In this document: in pieces, positions 25,869-34,567 of the stretch
Layout of the letters: every line of letters starts with the position of its first letter
Position numbering within the stretch: the stretch's first letter is position 1
Assembly (NCBI GenBank): GCA_963824935.1
Contig: CAWGRF010000016.1
Location: 1 to 64,000 of the forward strand
Direction: 5' to 3'
Source: JACCZX01 sp963824935
Lineage (GTDB): Bacteria; Pseudomonadota; Gammaproteobacteria; Burkholderiales; Burkholderiaceae_F
Length of the DNA: 64,000 bases
Position numbers and translations under genes: made by a program
The notes under the pieces: generated by a model
The model's input: only the letters and a program-made list of their open reading frames with translations
Databases searched by the model: none
Told to the model about the DNA's origin: nothing

Positions 25869-26582
25869 TCAGCGCCGGCGCGCTGCGGCAGAAGCTTTCT
25901 TCGCAGATTTCCTCGGGGGCAGCCGCGGCACGATCTTTCTCTTTCTTGCCGCGCTCTTGGCAGGCTTCTTTGCAACGGCTTTCCTCGCCGGGCGCGATTT
26001 CACCGGAGACTTGCCGTTCCCTGATGCGATGCTGCCAGTCGCCATGTCGATCGCGGCCACCATCGCATCGCGCATCGAATGCGCCATGGCGTTGATCGCG
26101 TCTGTCATCGCCGTCGCGGGCTTGCCGATCGCCAGCTTTACTGTTGTCGAAGGCGGCGCCGCGTCTTCCTCGTTGATGTCCCAAAGCTTCAGCAGCTCTG
26201 CCTGGGTCGGCACCGATCCCTGCGCCACGCGCTGCCTGCGCGCTGCGACTGAATCTCGCACGATCTTTTCGACGACATCGAGAGGCAACCGGTTCAGATC
26301 GGAAAACTTGATGAAGCTCTTGGCCGCGTTTACACCGGCAAGCTGATCCTTGTGCTTTAAAACGACGTCTCTTTCCGCAACGTAAAGCGACATATGGCGG
26401 CGCCCGGATTCCAGAGCGAAGAGCGGCCCATCCAGTTCATAAAACGCCAGGCCATAGCGCATGCTCTCGCGCACGCCGCGCGCAGAACGACGGATCATGC
26501 TGCACAAACGCGCCATTGCCACGCGCCGATCCGGCGGCAGATCGCGCAGGTAGGCGCCTACCGTCGAAGCAGTCGAGGTCAT
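25869..26582 (-). CDS. DUF1801 protein with a histone-H1-like basic tail
   Basis: A 237-residue protein. Residues about 1-105 are a DUF1801/YdhG-like domain (ESMRYGLAFYELDGPLFAL, HMSLYVAERDV and SFIKFSDLNRLP). Residues about 185-237 form a Lys/Ala/Arg/Pro-rich tail with repeated AKKP and ARK units, like AlgP or histone H1 tails, which would bind DNA or other polyanions. The middle carries an Ala/Met-rich helix (DAINAMAHSMRDAMVAAIDM). The fusion is unusual, and the function is unknown. Confidence 0.7.
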   Translation of the reverse strand: MTSTASTVGAYLRDLPPDRRVAMARLCSMIRRSARGVRESMRYGLAFYELDGPLFALESGRRHMSLYVAERDVVLKHKDQLAGVNAAKSFIKFSDLNRLPLDVVEKIVRDSVAARRQRVAQGSVPTQAELLKLWDINEEDAAPPSTTVKLAIGKPATAMTDAINAMAHSMRDAMVAAIDMATGSIASGNGKSPVKSRPARKAVAKKPAKSAARKRKIVPRLPPRKSAKKASAAARRR

Positions 26583-26662
26583 TTATCTTTCCTCCAGCGA
26601 CCAAACACGCAAACAGCCAATTTTAGCGCGTTCGTCAACTGGCGATGCGGCGAACAGGGCCC

Positions 26663-27245
26663 CTACTCGGCGCGCGGGCGATAGAACACGAAGTCGGACG
26701 TGAAGTCGACGCGCAAAAGTTGGTTCAGTTGCGAGGCTTCGCAACGGTTCGGAGGCATGCCGCCGGACGTATTCACGCGCTGAACGTGGGTGACATTTTC
26801 GAGCGCGCCCTTGCCGAAGCTGCGTGTGGTGAACAGTAGCCAGCGCAGATCGCTGGCCTTTCCGGCTTCGTCATAGGCGGCGATTGTCGAAACCAGCCGG
26901 CTCCCATCGTCGTGTTCAAACGAGAAGTTGGCGCCGTGATGTCCGACCGGCTTGCCGTTGCCGTCCAGCAACTCGGCTTGCGGCTGGCGAAACACCCAGG
27001 CCAAGCCGGTATCGCGTTTTTCGCAGCGAAATATCTGCACGCCGCGCGAAGCCAACTTCAATGTCGGCTCGTGCGTCGAGGGCGCCTTGATCTTCGAGAA
27101 CAACCCTAGGCTCGGCGCGGCCACGGGCGGAGACGATGCGGCCGACTGGGCTCCCGGCACCAGGGGGAAACGTTGCCTGAGGCGTAGCGCACGCGGCGAG
27201 CAGTGCGACCACCGCAGATCCGATGACGGTGCTGAAGCGCTTCAT
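26663..27245 (-). CDS. DUF3455 lipoprotein (one frame change)
   Basis: Starts MKRFSTVIGSAVVALLAACA with a lipobox ending at Cys19. Near 27140 the frame changes, and the DUF3455 domain follows: SRGVQIFRCEKRDTGLAWVF, AELLDGNGKPVGHHGANFSF, DLRWLLFTTRSFGKGALENV and the cysteine of PPNRCEASQLNQLLRV. DUF3455 proteins are exported, about 190 residues long and of unknown role. The gene is divergent from fdnG. Confidence 0.7.
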
Positions 27246-27292
27246 AGACGGGATTCTGACGCAAGCGGAAAGTCGGCTATCGGAGGGCGGCT

Positions 27293-27307
27293 TATTGCAT
27301 TGCAATA
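27293..27307. promoter_or_regulatory. 15-bp perfect palindrome upstream of fdnG
   Basis: TATTGCATTGCAATA is a perfect dyad around a central T in the 232-bp divergent gap between the DUF3455 gene and fdnG. It is not an FNR box (TTGAT-N4-ATCAA). Its position about 170 bp before fdnG and 48 bp before the DUF3455 ATG makes it a candidate operator for either. The regulator is unknown. Confidence 0.4.
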
Positions 27308-27477
27308 TCGAGGGAAAAGAGTGTTGAGCAATGCGTATGGCAGGCATATGCTACGTGCCAACGTCACTGGCAACGATGACGCGTGTAGTGGTGCATGCGC
27401 TGGCAACGGGAGCATTGAAAGCGCAAGTAGCGTCGAAGTTGCAGTTCGACAGGACTATTCGCTCCAGAGGAGAATTC

Positions 27478-30400
27478 ATGAACGCACCGATGAATCGTCG
27501 CCAGTTCTTTCGAATTTGCGCGACGGGTCTAGGCTCGTCTTCGGTCGTCGGGCTCGGCTTCTCGCCGCAGCTCGCGCTCGCTGAAGTACGCGCCTTCAAG
27601 CTTGCACGCACGAGCGAGACGCGCGGCACGTGTCCGTATTGCTCGGTCAGTTGCGGCGTCATCATGTACACGCCTCGGCGATAAAGCGAAGAACATCAAG
27701 GACCAGCATCATTCATATCGAAGGCGATCCCGATCATCCGGTGAATCGCGGCACGTTGTGTCCGAAGGGTGCTGCGCTGCTCGACCTGGTGCATTCGCCG
27801 CATCGCCTGCAGTATCCGCAGGTACGCGAGCCCGGCACCAATGAGTGGAAGCGTATCTCGTGGGACGACGCGCTGACCCGGGTGGCCAAGCATATGAAGG
27901 CCGACCGAGACGCCAACTTCGTCGAGAAGAACGACAAGGGCGTCACGGTCAACCGCTGGAACACGACCGGCTTATTGATCTCGAGTGCAATCTCGAACGA
28001 GCCGGGTTACCTCGCAGTCAAAATGGCACGCGCGCTCGGGATGGTCGCGCTCGATACCCAGGCGAGGGTTTGACACGCGCCAACGGTGTCCAGTCTGGGC
28101 CCGACATTTGGCAGAGGTGCGATGACCAACCACTGGGTGGACATCAAGAACACTGACCTCGCAATCATCATGGGCGGCAACGCCGCCGAAGCACACCCCT
28201 GCGGCTTCAAGTGGGTCACCGAAGCGCTCGAGCACCGCAAGGCGAAGCTGATCGTTGTCGATCCGCGCTTTACCCGTTCGGCGGCGATCGCCGATCTGTA
28301 CGCGCCGATTCGAGTCGGAACCGACATCGCGTTCCTAGGCGGTGTCGTCAACTATTTGCTGTCGAACAACAAGATTCATCGGGAGTACGTGAAGGCATAT
28401 ACGAACGCCCCGTTCCTGATCAAGGACGAGTTCGCGTTCAACGACGGTTATTTCACTGGGTACGCGGCCGACAAGCGCACCTACGACAAGTCAAGCTGGG
28501 GCTATCAGATGGGCGCCGACGGCTACGCGATGATCGACGAGTCGCTGGAAAATCCGCGTTGCGTGTATCAGTTGATGAAGGCGCATTACTCGCGCTACAC
28601 GCCGGATATGGTCAGCCAGATCTGCGGCACGCCGAAAGAAAAGTTCCTGAAGGTGTGCGAAATGATCGGTTCGACCGCGACGCCGGAGCGCGTGATGACG
28701 ATTCTGTACGCGCTCGGCTGGACGCAGCATTCGGTCGGCTCGCAGAACATCCGCACGATGGCGATGATCCAGTTGCTGCTCGGCAATATCGGTCGATCGG
28801 GTGGCGGCGTCAACGCGTTGCGCGGCCATGCAAACGTGCAGGGCATCACCGACATGTGCGCGTACTCCGAAGTGCTGCCGGGTTATCTGTCGGCGCCGAC
28901 CGATGCCGACGACACGCGCGAAAAATACACCGCCGCGCGTACGCCGAAGGCGCTGCGTCCGAACCAGATGAACTTCCCGCAGAACTTTGCCAAGTGGCAT
29001 GTCAGCCTGCAAAAGGCATGGTTCGGCGATAACGCGACCAAGGAGAACGACTACGCGTATGACCTGATACCGAAGCGCGACGGCGCGTACGACGTGCTCG
29101 CCATTTTCGAGCGTATGTATCAGGGCCGGGTCAATGGATTCATTACGCAGGGCATGAATCCGCTCGCTGCGTTGCCGAACAAGAAGAAGTGCACCGCTGC
29201 GTTGTCGAAGCTGAAGTATCTGGTCATCATCGACCCGCTGCGTACCGAGACCGGAGAGTTCTGGAAAAACTACGGCGACTCGAACAACGTCAAGCCGGAG
29301 GACATCAAGACCGAAGTGATCATGCTGCCGGCCAACTGCATCCACGAAGAAGCCGGGACGTTTACCAACTCGGGCCGAGTGGCGCAGTGGCATTGGGCGG
29401 CGGCCGAGCCACCGGGCGAAGCCAAGATCGATCGCGAAATCATCGGCAGCTTGTTTATGAAGCTGCGCGAGATGTACGCGAAAGACGGCGGCAAGATTCC
29501 CGATTCGATCATGAAGATCACCTGGAACTATGCCAATCCGAATCTGCCGAGCGCGGAAGAGTTGCTGCGCGAAATCAGCGGCCGTGCATTGACCGACGTG
29601 GTCGATCCGAAAGACAAAACCAAGGTACTGGTCCCCGCCGGCCAGCAGCTCGCAGGCTTCGGTCAACTGCAGGACGACGGCTCGACCGCGTGCGGCAACT
29701 GGCTGTATTGCGGCTCGTGGTCGCAGGCTGGCAATCTGACGGCGCGGCGCGATTCGAGCGATCCAGGCGGTCTCGGCAACAACCTGAACTGGGGTTACGC
29801 GTGGCCGGCCAATCGGCGCGTTCTTTACAACCGTGCCGGCGCCGATCCGAGCGGCAAGCCGTGGGATCCGAAGCGCGGCGGTATTCGCTGGGACGGCACA
29901 CGTTGGGTCGGCATCGACGTGCCGGATATCGCTCCGACGCTCGGGCCAGACAGCGGTGCCGGGCCGTTCATCATGACCAACGAAGGTGTCGCGCGCCTGT
30001 TCGCGCCGGCGCTGAATGAAGGACCGTTCCCCGAGCACTACGAGCCGTTCGAAACGCCGATCGGGACCAATCCGCTGCATCCGAAGGTGGTCAGCAACCC
30101 GGTCGCACGGGTGTTCAAGGGCGACATGGAATCGTTCGGTAAGGCCGATGCGTTTCCGTACGCGGCAACGACCTATCGCCTGACCGAGCACATGCACTTC
30201 TGGACCAAGAACGTCGAATCCAATGCGATCGTTCAGCCGGCACAGTTCGTCGAAATCGGCGAAAAGCTGGCGAAGGCAAAGGGCATCGGCAACGGCGATC
30301 TGGTCAAGGTGCGTAGCAATCGCGGCGAGATCAAGGCCAAGGCGGTCGTCACCAAGCGCGTCGCCGATCTGACTTGCAACGGCAAAGAGGTGTACACGGT

Positions 30401-30539
30401 GGGGATCCCGATTCATTGGGGCTTCATCGGGGTCGCGAAGAGCGGCTTTCTGGCCAACACGCTGACACCGTATGTGGCCGACGCTAATTCGCAGACGCCG
30501 GAGTACAAGGCGTTCTTGGTCACCATCGAGAAAGCGTAG
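27478..30539 (+). CDS. fdnG: Formate dehydrogenase-N catalytic subunit, selenocysteine-containing
   Basis: The molybdopterin/4Fe-4S/Sec subunit of the respiratory formate dehydrogenase. A Tat signal (MNRRQFFRICATG) is followed by the cluster ligands TCPYCSVSCG and GTLCPKG. Two one-base frame changes (about 27675 and 27704) interrupt LGDKAKNIK and SIIHIEGDPDHP. At 28071 an in-frame UGA lies in QARV-U-HAPTVSSLGPTFGRG, exactly where E. coli FdnG has Sec196, and the same frame continues for 822 codons through PRFTRSAAIADLYAPIR and DPLRTETGEFW to the C terminus. It oxidises formate to CO2 at the periplasmic face; electrons go to FdnH. A GAGGAG ribosome site precedes the ATG. Confidence 0.93.
28071..28111 (+). 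promoter_or_regulatory. Selenocysteine UGA codon and bacterial SECIS hairpin in fdnG
   Basis: The UGA (28071-28073) is followed by a hairpin that can be paired by hand. C28084-G28086 pair with C28101-G28103, U28087 is bulged, G28088-C28091 pair with G28097-C28100 (one G-U), and the five-base loop AGUCU (28092-28096) holds a G-U. A bulged U below a short upper stem and a GU-containing loop is what SelB recognises in E. coli fdhF/fdnG. A lower CCAA/UUGG pairing closes the stem. The structure was inferred by eye. Confidence 0.85.
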
Positions 30540-30548
30540 GAGGAAACC

Positions 30549-31459
30549 ATGCCATCTATGCAATCACTCGATATCCAAGATCGTTCGGCCACTACCACGG
30601 CTACGCCGCAGGTACGCGTTGCCGCAGCAGCCGGTCGCCAAGCTGATCGACATCTCGAAGTGCATCGGCTGCAAGGCATGTCAGGTCGCGTGCATGCAGT
30701 GGAACGATCTGCGCGACGACATCGGCACGACCGTCGGCGTCTACGACAACCCGATCGATCTGACCGATCAATCGTGGACGGTGATGCGCTTTGCGGAAGT
30801 CGCGCGCGACGACGGCTCGATAGAGTGGCTGATCCGCAAGGACGGCTGCATGCACTGCGAGGATCCGGGCTGCCTGAAAGCGTGCCCGGCGCCCGGCGCG
30901 ATCGTCAAGTACGCCAACGGCATTGTCGACTTCATCTCCGAGAACTGCATTGGCTGCGGCTACTGCATCGCCGGCTGCCCGTTCGACATTCCGCGCATCA
31001 GCAAGAAGGACAACAAGGCCTACAAGTGCTCGCTGTGCTCCGATCGCGTTGCGGTCGGCATGGCGCCTGCGTGCATCAAGACCTGCCCGACCGGAGCGCT
31101 GCAGTTCGGCACCAAGGTCGACATGGTCGCGCGCGGCGAAAAACGAGTGGTCGATCTGAAGGAGCGTGGCTTTCAGCAGGCAGGTCTTTACAACCCGCAG
31201 GGCGTCGGTGGTACGCACGTGATGTATGTGCTGCAGCACGCCGACCGGCCAGGGTTGTACAGCAACCTGCCGACCGATCCGACGATCAGCCCGTGGGTGA
31301 GCTCTGTGGAAGGGCATCGCCAAGCCGCTAATGGCGCTCGCGCTTGGTGTGGCGGCGCTCGGCGCATTCTTCCACTACGTGACGCGCGGTCCGAAGGAAG
31401 TCGACGAGTCGGCCGATTCCGGCGGGCGCACCGTCACACGCCACGATAGGGAGGTGTGA
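30549..31459 (+). CDS. fdnH: Formate dehydrogenase-N iron-sulfur subunit (two frame changes)
   Basis: The electron-transfer subunit with four 4Fe-4S clusters: CIGCKACQVAC, CMHCEDPGCLKAC, CIGCGYCIAGC and CSLCSDRVAVGMAPAC. It starts MPSMQSLDIQDRSATTTA behind a perfect AGGAGG site, changes frame near 30625 before VAKLIDISKCIGCKAC, and changes again near 31303 before the single C-terminal membrane helix (LWKGIAKPLMALALGVAALG). About 302 residues, like E. coli FdnH. It anchors FdnG at the periplasmic side and passes electrons to the FdnI hemes. Its TGA shares one base with the fdnI ATG. Confidence 0.88.
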
Positions 31460-32101
31460 ATGGCGGTCGTGATGAGAAGCGGGGAGATTCGGCGCTACGA
31501 TTCAAACGAGCGGCTGAATCACTGGACGGTTGCGATCCTGTTCGTTCTGCTGGCAGCGTCGGGCCTGGCGTTCTTCCACCCTGCGTTCTGGTTCTTAAGC
31601 GCGTTGCTGGGCGGGGGCACCTGGGCGCGCATCCTGCACCCGTTCTTCGGGGTGCTGATGTTTGTGCTGTTCGTTGTGATGGCGATGCGCTACTGGGACG
31701 ACAACAAGATCCAGCCGTATGACCGCGAATGGCGCAAGCGATTGGCCGATGTAATCGAGAACCGCGACGACAATCTGCCCGCGATCGACAAGTACAACAT
31801 CGGGCAAAAGTATGTGTTCTGGACCACGGTCGTCACGCTGGTTCTGCTGGTGGTTACAGGGGTCATCCTGTGGCGGCCGTATTTCGCCGGCCTGTTCCCG
31901 ATCGACTTGATTCGCATCGCCGGGCTGGTGCATGCGGTATCGGCGTTTGTTCTGATACTGGCGATCATCGTTCACATTTACGCGGCAATCTGGGTTACCG
32001 GCACAGTGCGAGCGATGACTCGCGGCACCGTTTCGCACGCTTGGGCGCGGCATCATCATCCGCTGTGGTATCGGCGCATGACGGGCGGCAACGCCGAGTA
32101 G
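31460..32101 (+). CDS. fdnI: Formate dehydrogenase-N cytochrome b556 subunit
   Basis: A 213-residue inner-membrane di-heme cytochrome b with four helices. Likely heme-ligating histidines are in ERLNHWTVAILF, ARILHPFFGVLM and LVHAVSAFVLILAIIVHIY. It passes electrons from FdnH to the quinone pool at the cytoplasmic side. Length and order match FdnI of E. coli (217 residues). It is the last structural gene before a strong terminator-like hairpin. Confidence 0.92.
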   Translation: MAVVMRSGEIRRYDSNERLNHWTVAILFVLLAASGLAFFHPAFWFLSALLGGGTWARILHPFFGVLMFVLFVVMAMRYWDDNKIQPYDREWRKRLADVIENRDDNLPAIDKYNIGQKYVFWTTVVTLVLLVVTGVILWRPYFAGLFPIDLIRIAGLVHAVSAFVLILAIIVHIYAAIWVTGTVRAMTRGTVSHAWARHHHPLWYRRMTGGNAE

Positions 32102-32121
32102 CCGCAGCTGCTGACTCGGTG

Positions 32122-32151
32122 AAAAGCGGCAGGAGCGATCCTGCCGTTTTT
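32122..32151 (+). terminator. Rho-independent terminator after fdnI
   Basis: CGGCAGGA, loop GCGA, TCCTGCCG gives a perfect eight-base-pair stem with a tetraloop, followed by TTTTT, with AAAAG upstream that can pair with the T-tract. It lies 20 bp after the fdnI stop and 17 bp before the fdhE ATG, so it should separate, or attenuate between, the structural and the maturation/sel genes. Confidence 0.85.
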
Positions 32152-32167
32152 GCGTCAAACTCGACCT

Positions 32168-33097
32168 ATGGCGACTCCGATCATTACCGATGGCAGTCTG
32201 GATCGCGTGCGCAAAGTGCCGCGCGTCGTGCTACCGGTGCGAGCCGATCTATTTGCAGACCGAGCGGCTCGTTTTGAAAGCGTGGCGGCGCACAATACGA
32301 TGTCGGGCTATCTTGCAACTGATGGCACAAGTGGCGCGCGCGCAGCAGTCGGCGCTGGCGAGTCGCGCTGCGGAAGCCGTGCCCGACGCTGCGCTGACGG
32401 CGAGCCGCGACTACGGAATGCCGCCGCTGTCGGCGCAGTCGCACGAGCGCTCGCCACAATGGCGCGCCGATCTGGCCGATATCGTCAACGATGTGCAGAG
32501 CGCAATCGACCAACGGCGTACAGGCCGCGCTCGCGACGCTCGATGCGCTCGACGAAGCGGCGCAGGAGTCGCTGGCGGATCGCGTGCTGGCCGGCACTTC
32601 GCTCGACGACGAGGCCGCGCTTGTGCCGTTTGTCGGCGCCGCGCTGCAAACCTATTTCACGCGGCTCGCCGCAACGCTGGATGTGGCGCTTGGTCGAGCA
32701 TTGCGATATCCGGGCATCTGCCCGGTGTGCGCATCGCGGCCGGTGGCCAGCGTGCTTCGGATCGGCGGCGAGCAGGCGAATCTGCGCTATCTGGTGTGTT
32801 CGCTCTGTGCGACCGAATGGAACATGTCGCGCATTCAATGCACGTCGTGCGATACCGACAAGGGCGTCAAGTATCTGGCGCTGCAGGCCGAAGGCGACGT
32901 CGAACATCGAAGCGGCGGCGCGCGCTGAAATCTGCGACGAATGCAAGAGCTATCTGAAAATCTTTTACCAGGAAAAAGATCCGCACCTTGATCCGACCGC
33001 CGATGATCTGGCCACATTGGCGCTTGATCTGCTGGTCGACGAGCAGGGCTACGCCCGGTCGGGGCCCAATCTGCTGTTTCACCCCGGGTCCACTTAG
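32168..33097 (+). CDS. fdhE: Formate dehydrogenase accessory protein FdhE (several frame changes)
   Basis: A cytosolic redox chaperone for FdnG maturation. In order, across three or more frame changes, one reads VPRVVLPVRADLFADRAARF, the low-complexity middle (QWRADLADIVNDVQ), TLDVALGRALRYPGICPVCA, the rubredoxin-like cysteines CSLCATEWNMSRIQCTSC, ICDECKSYLKIFYQEKDPH and DDLATLALDLLVDEQGYARS. Length is about 305 residues, as in E. coli (309). The four CxxC motifs are intact. Breaks lie near 32310, 32500 and 32910. The stop abuts the selA ATG. Confidence 0.82.
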   Translation: MATPIITDGSLDRVRKVPRVVLPVRADLFADRAARFESVAAHNTMSGYLATDGTSGARAAVGAGESRCGSRARRCADGEPRLRNAAAVGAVARALATMARRSGRYRQRCAERNRPTAYRPRSRRSMRSTKRRRSRWRIACWPALRSTTRPRLCRLSAPRCKPISRGSPQRWMWRLVEHCDIRASARCAHRGRWPACFGSAASRRICAIWCVRSVRPNGTCRAFNARRAIPTRASSIWRCRPKATSNIEAAARAEICDECKSYLKIFYQEKDPHLDPTADDLATLALDLLVDEQGYARSGPNLLFHPGST

Positions 33098-34567
33098 ATG
33101 GCGGACTTGACTCTGCCCGGTGCGGGCGAATCAAGCGGACCCAAGGCAGGCGGATCGAGAGACGAGGTCTGCGCTCGCTGCAGCGAATTTGCCGTCGGTC
33201 GATCGGCTGCTTAACTCTCCCGAGCTGCGCGAGCTTGCGGCCGAGCATGGATCGCGTGCCGGTCAAGCGCGCCGTCCGGGACGTGTTGGCGGCCGCCCGC
33301 GTAGCGATCCTCGCCGACGCCGCCGTGCCGGCCACAGACGAAGTGATCTCGCGAACACGCCAGCGCGTTGCCGAGCTTCTCGCTTCAAGAATGCGGCCGG
33401 TATTCAACCTGACCGGCACGGTGATTCATACGAATTTGGGCCGTGCGCTGCTGGCCGACGAGGCGATCGACGCGGTCGCTGACGCCATGCGCGGCTACAC
33501 CGCGCTGGAGTACGACCTCGAGAGCGGCAGCCGTGGCGAGCGCGATCAGATTGTCGAAGGGCTGTTGTGCGAGCTCACCGGCGCGGAAGCCGCTACCGTC
33601 GTCAATAACAACGCGGCCGCGGTGCTGTTGTCGTTGAAAGCGTTGGCTGCGCGCAAGGAGGCAGTCATCTCGCGCGGAGAGCTGATCGAGATCGGCGGTG
33701 CGTTTCGCATGCCCGACATCATGAAGGCGGCCGGCTGCAAGCTGGTCGAAGTCGGCACTACGAACCGCACGCACGCGGGTGACTATGAGAATGCTTGCAG
33801 CGAGAAGACCGGCGTGCTGGTCAAGGCGCACTGGTCGAACTACGCGATCACCGGATTTACGGCGACCGTCGACGATGCGACCCTGGCGCAGATCGCGCAC
33901 TCCCATGGCGTGCCCTTATATGGTCGATCTGGGGGCCGGTGCGCTGATCGACTTGACCGCGTACGGGCTGCCCAAAGAGCCGTTGCCACAGGAATCGCTC
34001 GCCGCGGGCGCCGATGTCGTCACATTTTCCGGCGACAAGCTGCTCGGTGGTCCGCAAGCGGGGCTGATCGTCGGCCGGCGTGACGCGGTCGCACGAATCA
34101 GGAAAGACCCGCTAAAGCGTGCGCTGCGTGTTTCCAAGTTAACACTGGCAGCGCTGGAAGCGACGCTGCGCATCTATGCCAGCGGCCATCGGCTCGACGA
34201 GCGTCTGCCGACGCTCGCACTGCTCGCGCGCCGGCAGACGGACATTCGCACTGCGTGTGAGCGCGTGGCGCCGGCGATGCAGGCCGCGCTTGCGTCTGCA
34301 TTCACCGTCGTCGTCGAAGACTGCGCGAGTCAGATCGGCTCGGGCAGCATGCCGGTCGAGCGCTTGCCGTCAGCGGCGCTGGCAATCCGCCCGCGTGGCA
34401 AAGCAAGCGGCCGTGCGATCGAACGCTTGCAGCATCGACTGCGCGCCCTGCCAACTCCCGTCATCGGGCGTGTTGCCGAAGGCGCGCTCTGGCTCGACCT
34501 TCGGTGCCTGCAGCCGCGCGATGAAGCGGCGTTCATTGAAAATCTCAAAGCGCTGGTCACGTCATGA
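33098..34567 (+). CDS. selA: L-seryl-tRNA(Sec) selenium transferase SelA (several frame changes)
   Basis: A PLP enzyme that converts Ser-tRNA(Sec) to Sec-tRNA(Sec) using selenophosphate. The N-terminal LPSVDRLLNSPELRELAAEH matches the SelA start. After a break come RPVFNLTGTVIHTNLGRALL, VNNNAAAVLLSLKALA, RGELIEIGGAFRMPDIM and VGTTNRTHAGDYE, and after another near 33925 VDLGAGALIDLTAYGLPKEP and the PLP lysine in TFSGDKLLGGPQAG. About 480 residues. The ATG at 33098 follows the fdhE stop directly and the end overlaps selB (ATGA). The breaks look like sequence errors. Confidence 0.85.

Noticed and set aside
27246..27477. An FNR box before fdnG
   Set aside because: No TTGAT-N4-ATCAA-like sequence was found; the palindrome present has a different sequence.
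28071..28073. UGA in fdnG read as a nonsense mutation or frameshift
   Set aside because: The frame is unchanged on both sides, the position matches Sec of FdnG, a SECIS hairpin follows and selA, selB and selC lie downstream.
28491..30563. A 690-codon open frame on the strand opposite fdnG
   Set aside because: It mirrors the high-GC codon pattern of fdnG, has no ribosome site or recognisable domain, and the plus-strand protein is a clear FdnG.
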